From positions 733,144-797,143 of the forward strand of contig CATOSB010000008.1 of the NCBI GenBank assembly GCA_951812305.1: DNA of 64,000 nucleotides. Direction: 5' to 3'. The notes beneath the pieces were generated by a model. That model searched no databases and was not told the origin of the DNA. It was given only the letters and a program-made list of their open reading frames with translations. Origin of the DNA: an uncultured Paracoccaceae bacterium. GTDB taxonomy: Bacteria; Pseudomonadota; Alphaproteobacteria; Rhodobacterales; Rhodobacteraceae. The number at the start of each line of letters is the position of its first letter. Position 1 is the stretch's first letter. Of this stretch, positions 34,457 to 43,558 are shown one piece after another. Both the position numbers and the translations under genes were made by a program.

Positions 34457-36094
34457 TCACCGCGCCCTGTTAAAGCTCCAGGGCATCAGTTCGTCGATGC
34501 GGGCAGCCGGGTGACCTGCTGCGATGGCTTCGAGGGTTGCCTTGAGATAGGCATAGGGCTCGACGTCGTTAAGCTTACAGGTTTCGATCAGGGAGGCGAT
34601 ACGCCCCCAGTTTCTGCCACCTTCGTCATGGCCCGCAAAGAGCGCGTTCTTACGATTGAGGGCAATCGGGCGGATGGCTCGCTCGACCACGTTGCTGTCC
34701 ATCTCGATAGCGCCGTCATCGAGAAAGAGCTTCAGTCCGTCCATGTGTTTGGCGATGTAGGAGAGCTTATCGCCGAGGCGTGATTTGGCCGAGATGCGGG
34801 AGCGGACGGTTTTGAGCCAGATCTCGAATGCCTCGATCAGCGGTTTGGTCTTTTCCTGGCGAACAGCTTTGCGCTCGGCGGCGGGTTTTCCTCTAATCTC
34901 AGCCTCGATCTTGTAGAACTCGGCAATCCGCCTGAGCCCATCCCCTGCAATGGGCGAGCCATCGCGGTCATGCACTTCCTTGAGCTTGCGCCGCGCATGA
35001 GCCCAGCAATAGGCCAGTTTGACGGATCCTGAGTTACGGCCCGGTTTGGTCAGGGCATTATAACCCGTATAGCCATCCACCTGCAGCGTACCGCCGAAGC
35101 CGGTCAGGAACTCCGTTGCGTGTTTGCCGCCACGCCCATCGGCGTAACAGAACACAACACCCGGTGGCGCGGTGCCCCCGAAGGGCCGCTCATCGCGGGC
35201 AATGGCCCAGAGATACCCGGTCTTGGTTCTGCCGCGCCCCGGATCGAGCACCGGACAGCGCGTCTCATCGGCAAAGAGCTTGCTGGAAGATTTGATATCT
35301 TTGAACAGATGATCCACCACGGGAGCAAGATGGAAGGATATCCGGCCCATCCAGCCCGCAAGGGTGGAGCGGTGCAGATCAAGGCCGGATCGGGCATAAA
35401 TCTGCGCCTGCCGGAACAAGGGGCAGTGGTCGGCGTACTTGGAGACCGCCACCTGCGCCAATGTCCCCTCGGTAGGCAGGCCACCCTCGATCAGATGCAC
35501 CGGTGCAGGCGCCTGGGCCACGCCAGCGTCCTTGTTCGGGCAGGCGTATTTGGGCCGGATGGTCACGATCACCCGCGCCTGGGCCGGAACAATATCCAGT
35601 CGTTCGGTGCGATCTTCGCCGATCCTGACCATCTCACCACAGCCGCAGGGGCATGTAATGCTGTCAGGCTCGATCACCTGTTCGATACGTTCCAGATGAT
35701 CCGGCAGGTTCCCAAGGTTGCGCTGCGCAGGTTTGCGCTTCTTGCGCGGTTTGGTCATCTCGATTGTTTCTGACTGCGCCTCGGCCTCCGCTGTCGCGAC
35801 CTCCAGATCTTCAAAAGCCAGTTGCCGTTCATCCGGGCTGAGCTTCTCGGAGCGTTTGCCATAGACCAGCTGGTGCAGTTCTTTGACAAAATGCTCCAGA
35901 CGCGCGTTGATCGCCTCAAGTTCCACGTTCTGCGTGGCGAGAGCGGCGTTGCTTTCTTCGAGTGCACAATTGCGCGACGTCAGGTTGCTGTTCAACAGGC
36001 TCACGCCAAACGCCTCTTTCCGTGCCGCCAAAACAACCGCCCGCACCTCCGCGGGAAGGGCATCCAGATCAAGGGATTCAAGGGCGTCAGGCAT
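34457..36094 (-). CDS. tnpC: IS66-family transposase TnpC
   Basis: 545 residues: coiled-coil N-terminus (LESLDLDALPAEVRAVVLAA, then long helices to residue 75), a YGKRSEKLSPDERQLAFEDL segment, zinc-binding part (ITCPCGCGEMVRIGED), DDE core (LFADETRCPVLDPG; YCWAHARRKLKEV; SNVVERAIRPIALNRKN) and the C-terminal IS66 domain (LETCKLNDVEPYAYL-like region, ending AARIDELMPWSF). Full length. Confidence 0.95.
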   Translation of the reverse strand: MPDALESLDLDALPAEVRAVVLAARKEAFGVSLLNSNLTSRNCALEESNAALATQNVELEAINARLEHFVKELHQLVYGKRSEKLSPDERQLAFEDLEVATAEAEAQSETIEMTKPRKKRKPAQRNLGNLPDHLERIEQVIEPDSITCPCGCGEMVRIGEDRTERLDIVPAQARVIVTIRPKYACPNKDAGVAQAPAPVHLIEGGLPTEGTLAQVAVSKYADHCPLFRQAQIYARSGLDLHRSTLAGWMGRISFHLAPVVDHLFKDIKSSSKLFADETRCPVLDPGRGRTKTGYLWAIARDERPFGGTAPPGVVFCYADGRGGKHATEFLTGFGGTLQVDGYTGYNALTKPGRNSGSVKLAYCWAHARRKLKEVHDRDGSPIAGDGLRRIAEFYKIEAEIRGKPAAERKAVRQEKTKPLIEAFEIWLKTVRSRISAKSRLGDKLSYIAKHMDGLKLFLDDGAIEMDSNVVERAIRPIALNRKNALFAGHDEGGRNWGRIASLIETCKLNDVEPYAYLKATLEAIAAGHPAARIDELMPWSFNRAR

Positions 36095-36149
36095 GGCGTG
36101 TTCTTAGCAGATCAGGCCACGATTTACACCCTGTACATAAGGCTGAGAG

Positions 36150-36503
36150 TCACTCTGCCGCACCCGGTCGACGTGTCCGCCGCGCCGTCACCCGTCGCCA
36201 GTCCAGACCCTCAAACAGAGTCTCAAATTGCGCCTTGGACAGCCGCATCACGCCATCATGGACCCTGGGCCAGGCGAACTTGCCCTGTTCCAGCCGCTTG
36301 TACGTCATCACCAGACCGGACCCATCCCAAAGCAGAACCTTGATGCGATCTCCACGTTTGGCGCGGAACACGATGATTACGCCCGAGTGCGGATCAAGGC
36401 CCGGATCGCGTTCGGCAACCGCCGCCAGCCCGTCATGGCCCTTCCTGAAATCCACCGGCCTGGTCGCAATCACAACCCGCACCGATTGCGACGGAACAAT
36501 CAT
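36150..36503 (-). CDS. tnpB: IS66-family accessory protein TnpB
   Basis: 117 residues of the IS66 Orf2 family: VRVVIATRPVDFRKGHDGLA, VIIVFRAKRGDRIKVLLWDG and LVMTYKRLEQGKFAWP. Required with TnpC for transposition in classical IS66 elements. It overlaps tnpA by four bases. Confidence 0.95.
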   Translation of the reverse strand: MIVPSQSVRVVIATRPVDFRKGHDGLAAVAERDPGLDPHSGVIIVFRAKRGDRIKVLLWDGSGLVMTYKRLEQGKFAWPRVHDGVMRLSKAQFETLFEGLDWRRVTARRTRRPGAAE

Positions 36504-36859
36504 CCCTGTCGCGCCAGGTGCCGCGCAACATTCGCGATCCGTTTTGTGGCCGTGCTTTTGGGCAGGCGGACAGTGACAGATCCCGCGATGATCTCAATAC
36601 CGTCAAAGGGCGAAGGCGGTGGTGTCGCAAGCACTGCGATCTCTGCAAAACCAGACGTCTGACCCTCGTCACGCGCGACCTTGCGCCGGGCCGTCGTGCG
36701 CCATGTCGATAACCGCGTCGCCGACATACCGTGTTTGCGAGCCACACCCGCAACCGTCGCGCCTGGCGCATACGTCTCGGCCACAATCGCCGCGCGCTCC
36801 GCCGCCGTCCGCAGTACAGGCCTGCGACGCGAAACCTCCGCCCCATCATCCAACATCAA
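36500..36859 (-). CDS. tnpA: IS66-family accessory protein TnpA
   Basis: 119 residues with a helix-turn-helix (ERAAIVAETYAPGATVAGVA followed by RKHGMSATRLSTWR), the usual first gene of three-gene IS66 elements. It likely binds the element ends. The C-terminal half is less conserved (SPFDGIEIIAGSVTVRLPK). Confidence 0.92.
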   Translation of the reverse strand: MMLDDGAEVSRRRPVLRTAAERAAIVAETYAPGATVAGVARKHGMSATRLSTWRTTARRKVARDEGQTSGFAEIAVLATPPPSPFDGIEIIAGSVTVRLPKSTATKRIANVARHLARQG

Positions 36860-37033
36860 ATCACCTCCAGATCATTGGAGACCAGCATCTCATATCAAAC
36901 CGCAAGCCGATACCATGGGGCGCTCGCACCGGTTACAAAGCATCAACATAGATGCGACTTCCGAGACCAAGTGTAAACTCACCCGAAACCGCGCCTCTCT
37001 GCGCCTCAGAGAGCGCCTGGAAGGCCTCCTCGA

Positions 37034-38101
37034 TCATTTCCGAGAATACCTCCGATATGAGACTTCGACCTCTCTCTGGCGCTTTTTCAGGTCTTCAAGC
37101 TGTCGTTCTAACTTTTCGCGTTCAAATCTCGCGGTCTGAACGACTTCCAATTGCTTCTGCTTAGCCGCGTTTTCGTTGTGGAAATCTTGTTCAATTGCTG
37201 ACTTTAAAAAACCAGCTTTTGACGATTTTATTTTACCAGATGCAGCCTGGCCAAGCGTGAGATCCACTTTGTCCAAAACATAATCTTCACCGTATTCAAT
37301 CAACCATGAACGGGCGAGGGTCTTCGAGACACCTTGTTTCAACAACGTTTGGTATGCCGCAGAAGCCGATATTTCATCCTCTTCTTCCATACCAAGTAAG
37401 GCGAGCTGAGGGTTGGACTTGACTATAAATTGCAACGCTGCCACGGATCGGCCTTGGCGTACCGTTAGCAAATCGACCTGGATATTTGAGTGTTTGTTGA
37501 CTTCGGTTATCGCTGGAATGATCACATCCCGTTTCAAAAATTTGAATTCTTTATACCGTCCTTCGACCGCCATTAGCTTCCGAAAAAGAGCTAAGTCCCA
37601 GACAGGCGTCTGGCCAATGCCAACGTATCGAAGGCAGTTTTCATACAGCACTAGAGCATGAGAACTCCGCAGATTACGGAGAACGCTCAAGTTGATCTTC
37701 GAGTAGATATCCGGATGAAAAAGCTTCTCTGCAAGGGATTGTTCATAACGGTAGGTACAAACACCACCTTTCACTTTCACATAGGTAAGAAGGGACATGG
37801 CTTCCCAAGACTGTTCGCCATCGTCTTCCATGATGTCAAACTGCATCACGGTTTCTACGATACCAACTAACGCTTCTTTAAGGTAAGAGATGTTCTTGCT
37901 GTCAAAGCCAATCATATCACACAAGATACGCGTGTTGATCTTGTGGTCTCTATCAGTCAGCAAATTATCGTAGGCGTTGTAGAGGAGAGCGTTCACTAAC
38001 TTCCTCTGAAGCGCGGATAGGTCTGCAACAGCGTGAATGGCAGATACATGCTTCTTGAGTATCTGCTTGTCACTGTTGTATTTTTTTATAGGCCGACTCA
38101 T
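37034..38101 (-). CDS. Replication initiator protein, Rep_3/RepB winged-helix type
   Basis: 355 residues. N-terminal region AVADLSALQRKLVNALLYNA and later LVLYENCLRYVGIGQTPVW and FKFLKRDVIIPAITEVNKHS match the tandem winged-helix initiators of iteron plasmids. A C-terminal coiled coil (residues 305-350, rich in E/K/R/Q) follows. The gene reads away from an iteron array at 38221-38538, the expected origin. Half-iteron inverted repeats overlap the promoter (see operator), so it probably represses itself. Confidence 0.88.
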   Translation of the reverse strand: MSRPIKKYNSDKQILKKHVSAIHAVADLSALQRKLVNALLYNAYDNLLTDRDHKINTRILCDMIGFDSKNISYLKEALVGIVETVMQFDIMEDDGEQSWEAMSLLTYVKVKGGVCTYRYEQSLAEKLFHPDIYSKINLSVLRNLRSSHALVLYENCLRYVGIGQTPVWDLALFRKLMAVEGRYKEFKFLKRDVIIPAITEVNKHSNIQVDLLTVRQGRSVAALQFIVKSNPQLALLGMEEEDEISASAAYQTLLKQGVSKTLARSWLIEYGEDYVLDKVDLTLGQAASGKIKSSKAGFLKSAIEQDFHNENAAKQKQLEVVQTARFEREKLERQLEDLKKRQREVEVSYRRYSRK

Positions 38102-38102
38102 A

Positions 38103-38155
38103 AGGTGATTTTTCCAAGGTGATATTCAGTCACCATTCTACTTATCACCTGTATA
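38103..38155 (-). promoter_or_regulatory. rep operator with inverted half-iterons
   Basis: Immediately upstream of the rep start: AGGTGAT (38103-38109), AAGGTGATAT (38116-38125) and, in the opposite direction, TATCACCTGTATAATG (38143-38158). The AGGTGAT/ATCACCT word is the conserved half of the iterons, arranged here as inverted repeats, as in autorepressed Rep_3 systems where Rep dimers bind the operator and monomers the iterons. Confidence 0.7.
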
Positions 38156-38220
38156 ATGCAAGTCTTTTTACTCAGAACGACCGGGAATCAAAAGCTCAGT
38201 GCATATTTCGCCGTTCCAAG

Positions 38221-38538
38221 CCCCATATCGTATCACCTTTAGGACCCTGAACTAACTCGATTCGCGGGTTTTTCCCTTTAAATACAGCATATAAAGCGAT
38301 TCACCCCATATCCTATCACCTCACACCCCATATCCTATCACCTATTGACCACTAAGTTTGATTTTTTCCTTAAATTACAGATAGGTACGGACAATCAAAA
38401 CTGGGCCCATATCCTATCACCCATACCCCCATATTTCATCACCTTTGCCCCCATATCTCCTCACCTAAAATAGAGCTTGGCCCCATATCCTATCACCTGT
38501 CGCCCCATATCCTGTCACCTAGCACCCCGTATCTGATT
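38221..38538 (+). repeat. Iteron array (plasmid replication origin)
   Basis: Eight direct copies of an 18-bp iteron with consensus CCCCATATCCTATCACCT start at 38221, 38304, 38326, 38405, 38427, 38449, 38481 and 38503, plus a degenerate ninth at 38525. Most neighbouring copies are spaced exactly 22 bp, i.e. two helical turns, placing Rep on one face of the DNA. The spaces between groups are AT-rich (38239-38300 and 38344-38400), suitable for melting. Position upstream of rep identifies oriV. Confidence 0.93.
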
Positions 38539-38586
38539 GTTTTAATTCATTTTTCAGCACCTAAACCTATTAAACGTTGTTCTATT

Positions 38587-40187
38587 GTAACTCCCAAGCA
38601 CCCCCCACGTTTGAGTGTTATTGTCAGTTTTATGGTGAGTCGAATTTGCCATTTTGCGCGTGTTTTTTTTCTTTCTTGTCTGAATTCTGTGGCGCCGGGT
38701 TGATTTCTCTGAATCAGTGGTGGGATGGATCAGGTTGCCGCCCTTGAACAACTTCTCGCCACGGCTCTGCGTCGGATCGCTGAGCTTGAAGCTGCGTTGG
38801 CGAGCATGGCGGAAGAGATCACGGACCTGCGCCGACAGTTGGCCAAGAACAGCAGCAATAGCAGCAAGCCCCCTTCAAGTGATGGCCTGAAGAAGCCAGC
38901 CCCGCGCAGCCTGCGTGGCAAATCCGGAAAGAAAAGTGGCGGCCAAGTTGGCCACCGGGGCGACACCCTGCGCCAGACGTCAACACCCGACTTTGTCGAA
39001 CGGCATGAGGCGACGCATTGCAGCGCCTGTCAGAGCGCCCTGACGGCGGAGATGGTGAAAGGGATCGAGAAGCGTCAGGTGTTCGACTTGCCTGCGCCAC
39101 GCCTGGAGGTCACCGAGCATCAGGCGGCGGTTTATTGTTGCGACCATTGTCGAGCCACGACGACGGCTGGCTTTCCCGATGGCGTGGCCGCGCATGTGCA
39201 ATATGGCACGCGCATGCGGGCAGTGGCGGTCTATTGCAATGTTCAGCAGCTGATACCCGAGGATCGGGTCTGCCAGCTTATGCGCGACCTGTTTGGGGCC
39301 ACCAGCTTGTGCGCGGCCAGCGTGACCAACTGGACGCGCGGCGCGGCAAATAAGATGGGTGTCGTGGTTGAACACATTCTCGCCCGGCTTGCCGAAGGCG
39401 GCGTTCGGCATCTGGACGAGACCGGACTTCGTGTTGCCGGCAAGCTGCACTGGCTGCACACGATCTGCGATACCGCCTTCACCCATTACCGCATCAGCGC
39501 CAAACGCGGTGCTGTTCCAACCTTCCTGACCGGCGGGACGATCATTCATGATCACTGGAAACCCTACTACGCCCATATGAGCGGAGTGGACGCCCACGCC
39601 CTCTGCGGGGCGCATCACTTGCGCGAACTCAAGGCCATCGAAGAGATCGAAAAAGAGCCTTGGGCGACGGAGATGAGCGCAGTGCTTCATAGCGCCAATC
39701 AGCTCAGATGCGCGGCTCAGGATCAAGGCGAGACCGAACTCCCGGAACTGGTTCGCCAGGGTATAGTCACCAGATACATGGCGATCCTCGCCAAGGGGCT
39801 CGCCTTCCACGAACGCCGGCCCCCGCTGGCCAAAAGCCCCGGCACCCGCGGCCGAAAAGCCAGGCGGCCAGGCCACAACCTGCTCCTCCGCCTGCGTGAC
39901 TACCGCGATGACGTTTTGCGATTCATCGCCGACTTCGCGGTCCCATTCACAAACAATCAGGCCGAACAGGACCTGCGCATGATGAAGCTGCGCATGAAAA
40001 TCTCGGGCACCTTCCGCACCCTCGAGGGCGCGCGGGTCTTCGCCGACATCAGGTCCGTCATCTCGACGGCCAGAAAACACCGGTTCAACATCCTGGAAAT
40101 CCTGACCCTGTCACCACCTCAGATCATCGCACGGCTCTGACGGAACAAAACCCCGCAACCCTATCGGACAGGGTGCTTGGGAGTTAC
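38587..40187 (+). mobile_element. IS66-family element, copy 3
   Basis: 1601 bp, full length, inserted beyond the iterons (left flank GTTCTATT). Its right terminal repeat directly touches a second, truncated copy, so no duplication can be seen on the right. Confidence 0.93.
38725..40140 (+). CDS. IS66-family transposase, copy 3
   Basis: 471 residues, one change from the other four copies: Gln to Arg in HERRPPLAKSP (base 39818, A to G). All catalytic segments are retained. Confidence 0.95.
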   Translation: MDQVAALEQLLATALRRIAELEAALASMAEEITDLRRQLAKNSSNSSKPPSSDGLKKPAPRSLRGKSGKKSGGQVGHRGDTLRQTSTPDFVERHEATHCSACQSALTAEMVKGIEKRQVFDLPAPRLEVTEHQAAVYCCDHCRATTTAGFPDGVAAHVQYGTRMRAVAVYCNVQQLIPEDRVCQLMRDLFGATSLCAASVTNWTRGAANKMGVVVEHILARLAEGGVRHLDETGLRVAGKLHWLHTICDTAFTHYRISAKRGAVPTFLTGGTIIHDHWKPYYAHMSGVDAHALCGAHHLRELKAIEEIEKEPWATEMSAVLHSANQLRCAAQDQGETELPELVRQGIVTRYMAILAKGLAFHERRPPLAKSPGTRGRKARRPGHNLLLRLRDYRDDVLRFIADFAVPFTNNQAEQDLRMMKLRMKISGTFRTLEGARVFADIRSVISTARKHRFNILEILTLSPPQIIARL

Positions 40188-41704
40188 CTTTCTTGTCTGA
40201 ATTCTGTGGCGCCGGGTTGATTTCTCTGAATCAGTGGTGGGATGGATCAGGTTGCCGCCCTTGAACAACTTCTCGCCACGGCTCTGCGTCGGATCGCTGA
40301 GCTTGAAGCTGCGTTGGCGAGCATGGCGGAAGAGATCACGGACCTGCGCCGACAGTTGGCCAAGAACAGCAGCAATAGCAGCAAGCCCCCTTCAAGTGAT
40401 GGCCTGAAGAAGCCAGCCCCGCGCAGCCTGCGTGGCAAATCCGGAAAGAAAAGTGGCGGCCAAGTTGGCCACCGGGGCGACACCCTGCGCCAGACGTCAA
40501 CACCCGACTTTGTCGAACGGCATGAGGCGACGCATTGCAGCGCCTGTCAGAGCGCCCTGACGGCGGAGATGGTGAAAGGGATCGAGAAGCGTCAGGTGTT
40601 CGACTTGCCTGCGCCACGCCTGGAGGTCACCGAGCATCAGGCGGCGGTTTATTGTTGCGACCATTGTCGAGCCACGACGACGGCTGGCTTTCCCGATGGC
40701 GTGGCCGCGCATGTGCAATATGGCACGCGCATGCGGGCAGTGGCGGTCTATTGCAATGTTCAGCAGCTGATACCCGAGGATCGGGTCTGCCAGCTTATGC
40801 GCGACCTGTTTGGGGCCACCAGCTTGTGCGCGGCCAGCGTGACCAACTGGACGCGCGGCGCGGCAAATAAGATGGGTGTCGTGGTTGAACACATTCTCGC
40901 CCGGCTTGCCGAAGGCGGCGTTCGGCATCTGGACGAGACCGGACTTCGTGTTGCCGGCAAGCTGCACTGGCTGCACACGATCTGCGATACCGCCTTCACC
41001 CATTACCGCATCAGCGCCAAACGCGGTGCTGTTCCAACCTTCCTGACCGGCGGGACGATCATTCATGATCACTGGAAACCCTACTACGCCCATATGAGCG
41101 GAGTGGACGCCCACGCCCTCTGCGGGGCGCATCACTTGCGCGAACTCAAGGCCATCGAAGAGATCGAAAAAGAGCCTTGGGCGACGGAGATGAGCGCAGT
41201 GCTTCATAGCGCCAATCAGCTCAGATGCGCGGCTCAGGATCAAGGCGAGACCGAACTCCCGGAACTGGTTCGCCAGGGTATAGTCACCAGATACATGGCG
41301 ATCCTCGCCAAGGGGCTCGCCTTCCACGAACGCCAGCCCCCGCTGGCCAAAAGCCCCGGCACCCGCGGCCGAAAAGCCAGGCGGCCAGGCCACAACCTGC
41401 TCCTCCGCCTGCGTGACTACCGCGATGACGTTTTGCGATTCATCGCCGACTTCGCGGTCCCATTCACAAACAATCAGGCCGAACAGGACCTGCGCATGAT
41501 GAAGCTGCGCATGAAAATCTCGGGCACCTTCCGCACCCTCGAGGGCGCGCGGGTCTTCGCCGACATCAGGTCCGTCATCTCGACGGCCAGAAAACACCGG
41601 TTCAACATCCTGGAAATCCTGACCCTGTCACCACCTCAGATCATCGCACGGCTCTGACGGAACAAAACCCCGCAACCCTATCGGACAGGGTGCTTGGGAG
41701 TTAC
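40188..41704 (+). mobile_element. IS66-family element, copy 4, lacking its first 84 bp
   Basis: 1517 bp. The left terminal repeat and the next 67 bp, including the T run, are missing; sequence resumes at CTTTCTTGTCTGAATTC directly after copy 3. The right end is intact and followed by CGACGGTG. Without a left end this copy cannot transpose on its own, but copy 3's left end plus copy 4's right end could mobilise the pair. Confidence 0.92.
40242..41657 (+). CDS. IS66-family transposase, copy 4
   Basis: 471 residues, same sequence as copy 1. The ribosome-binding site GGTGGG and start are kept although the element's left end is gone. Confidence 0.95.
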   Translation: MDQVAALEQLLATALRRIAELEAALASMAEEITDLRRQLAKNSSNSSKPPSSDGLKKPAPRSLRGKSGKKSGGQVGHRGDTLRQTSTPDFVERHEATHCSACQSALTAEMVKGIEKRQVFDLPAPRLEVTEHQAAVYCCDHCRATTTAGFPDGVAAHVQYGTRMRAVAVYCNVQQLIPEDRVCQLMRDLFGATSLCAASVTNWTRGAANKMGVVVEHILARLAEGGVRHLDETGLRVAGKLHWLHTICDTAFTHYRISAKRGAVPTFLTGGTIIHDHWKPYYAHMSGVDAHALCGAHHLRELKAIEEIEKEPWATEMSAVLHSANQLRCAAQDQGETELPELVRQGIVTRYMAILAKGLAFHERQPPLAKSPGTRGRKARRPGHNLLLRLRDYRDDVLRFIADFAVPFTNNQAEQDLRMMKLRMKISGTFRTLEGARVFADIRSVISTARKHRFNILEILTLSPPQIIARL

Positions 41705-42122
41705 CGACGGTGTCGAAGTGACCGGTTTACAGTTACGGTGTTTTGTGTTAAGGTCATTATTAGTAATGATAGCAAGATGGTTTAATGTCATACATTAAAT
41801 CTTGATTAGGGGGTCCAACGCGACCGTCGCTTACGGAGCATGTGAGCCGCATTGACGCGGCAAAGCAGGGCAATCGACTGAACAACCCAAGCATTCAACG
41901 CGACTCGTAAAAACCCTACAAAGCTGCACGTTTCCTCCCGGAATTGCCCTGAATACGCCTTTTGATGCCCCGAGTGCAGGATGCGCGAACGTCATATGGC
42001 TCTTTTGCAGCATTTTTCCATTCAATCGATTGCCCTGCTCCCACAACTTGACGATGAAGAATCCAGCAATGACTTCATGCGATCACTCCTCAAGGGCTTC
42101 TGAAGCGCGATTGCCCTGTATA
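41705..42122 (+). promoter_or_regulatory. Upstream region of the giant PKD-repeat gene
   Basis: 418 bp without a credible gene. It has a 7-bp inverted repeat TTTAATG/CATTAAA around TCATA (41781-41799), a TCATTA/TAATGA pair just before it, and three spaced GATTGCCCTG or ATTGCCCTG words (near 41943, 42029 and 42109). The AT-rich 41740-41810 part is a likely promoter area for the giant gene; no exact -35/-10 is claimed. Confidence 0.4.
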
Positions 42123-43514
42123 ATGAGACACCTTTCACAGGCACTGTTTGCTGTTCCTTTTGCATTTCTGCTTGCGGTTGCGCCGGTGTCTGCCCAGACG
42201 CTATCAAATGCCGCGCCGACTGCGGATGCCGGGCCGGACAAGACCGTAGCCTCCGGCACAACGGTCGCGCTGGACGGGTCTGAGTCAAGCGACAGCGACG
42301 GCTCGATTTCAGCCTATTCCTGGTATGGGTATGGCGTCCCGCTGCGCGGCGCCAACCCCAGTTTCACCGCACCGACCCTTGCGCCGGGGGCTGCGGACAG
42401 AAAAATCACCTTTATCCTGCTGGTAACGGATAATGACAGGGTGCCTTCCAGTGACGCGGTGGTCATCACGGTCGAGGCCCCGAATGCCAGGCCGGCAGCG
42501 AATGCCGGACCGGATCGGACCGTGGCCTCCGGCGCAACGGTCACGCTGGACGGGTTCGGCTCGAGCGACAGCGACGGCTTGATTGCATCCTATGTCTGGG
42601 CCGCGCCGGTTGGCATCGCACTGAGCGACGTAAATGCCCCCACTCCCACCTTCACTGCGCCGGGCCTTGCGACAGGGGCTGCGGACGTGCCACTCACTTT
42701 TACCTTGGCGGTAACGGATGACGATGGGGCGATTGTCCGTGACACGGTGGTCATCACGGTCGATGCCGCGAATGGCGGACCGAACGCGGATGCCGGACCG
42801 GACCGGACCGTGGCCTCCGGCGCAGCGGTCTCGCTGGACGGATCCAGTTCAGGCGACGGCGACGGCACGATTGCAACCTATGCCTGGACCCAGACCGACG
42901 GCACCTCTGTCACGCTCACCGGCACCAATACCGCCGCCCTCAGCTTCGACGCGCCCGACATTGCGACGGGGGCTGCGGACACGATCGTCACCTTTCTCCT
43001 GCTGGTGACGGATAATGAGGGGGCGACCGCCACTGACACGGTGGTCATCACGGTCGAGGCCCCGAATGCTGTGCCCACCGCGGATGCCGGGCATGACCAG
43101 ACCGTCGATTCCGGCGCAAGGGTCACGCTGGACGGCTCCGCCTCGAACGACGACGGCGATCTGGATGGCGACGGCTCGATTACAGGCTATGAATGGACTG
43201 CGTCGGATGGCGTCACGCTGACCGGCGCAAATACAGCATCACCCAGCTTCACCGCGCCGACTCTGGCGGCGGGGGCTGCGGATGTGACACGCACCTTTAC
43301 GCTGACGGTCACGGACAATGATGGCGGCACCGCGACCGACACGATGGTCATCACGGTTGAGTCTCCAAATGCCGCGCCCACGGCCAATGCCGGGCCGCCC
43401 CAGACCGTGGCCTCCGGCACAACGGTCACGCTGGACGGGTCCGGTTCGAACGACGACGGCGATTTGGATGACGACGGCTCAATTGCATCCTATACTTACC
43501 CCGATTCTGGATAA
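42123..43514 (+). CDS. Giant repeat protein, N-terminal fragment with signal peptide
   Basis: MRHLSQALFAVPFAFLLAVA with cleavage expected after PVSAQ, a Sec signal. Repeats begin APTADAGPDKTVASGTTVAL. The first repeats vary at the central loop (SYSWYGYGVPLRGANPSF, SYVWAAPVGIALSDVN, TYAWTQTDGTSVTLTG). Repeat 5 is cut at SYTY; the last residues YPDSG come from the IS982 left end. As it stands it would give a secreted protein of about 463 residues with no anchor. Confidence 0.85.
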   Translation: MRHLSQALFAVPFAFLLAVAPVSAQTLSNAAPTADAGPDKTVASGTTVALDGSESSDSDGSISAYSWYGYGVPLRGANPSFTAPTLAPGAADRKITFILLVTDNDRVPSSDAVVITVEAPNARPAANAGPDRTVASGATVTLDGFGSSDSDGLIASYVWAAPVGIALSDVNAPTPTFTAPGLATGAADVPLTFTLAVTDDDGAIVRDTVVITVDAANGGPNADAGPDRTVASGAAVSLDGSSSGDGDGTIATYAWTQTDGTSVTLTGTNTAALSFDAPDIATGAADTIVTFLLLVTDNEGATATDTVVITVEAPNAVPTADAGHDQTVDSGARVTLDGSASNDDGDLDGDGSITGYEWTASDGVTLTGANTASPSFTAPTLAAGAADVTRTFTLTVTDNDGGTATDTMVITVESPNAAPTANAGPPQTVASGTTVTLDGSGSNDDGDLDDDGSIASYTYPDSG

Positions 43515-43558
43515 GACGTTGGCGTCACCAGTGCACTACTCGACAGAATTTTTTCGTA

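Larger units (their letters stand above)
34447..36936 (-). mobile_element. Classical three-gene IS66-family element
   Basis: 2490 bp carrying tnpA, tnpB and tnpC. The ends are related inverted repeats: GTAAGCGGTGTCACCG on the left and GTAACCGGTGCGAGCG as the reverse complement of the right. The flanking 8-bp duplication AAAGCATC (34439-34446 and 36937-36944) is perfect. It is unrelated in detail to the five single-ORF copies. Confidence 0.93.
34267..37037 (-). pseudogene. Small gene downstream of rep, interrupted by a three-gene IS66 element
   Basis: The ATG (37037) overlaps the rep stop (ATGA), giving MIEEAFQALSEAQRG and so on to VDAF at the IS; after 2490 bp of IS and one 8-bp duplication the frame resumes with KKSGWKDRLNAVDIRNFW and ends at a TAG at 34267. 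Rejoined, it is a 90-residue protein with no family I recognise. Translational coupling to rep suggests a role in plasmid replication control or stability (inference). Confidence 0.75.
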
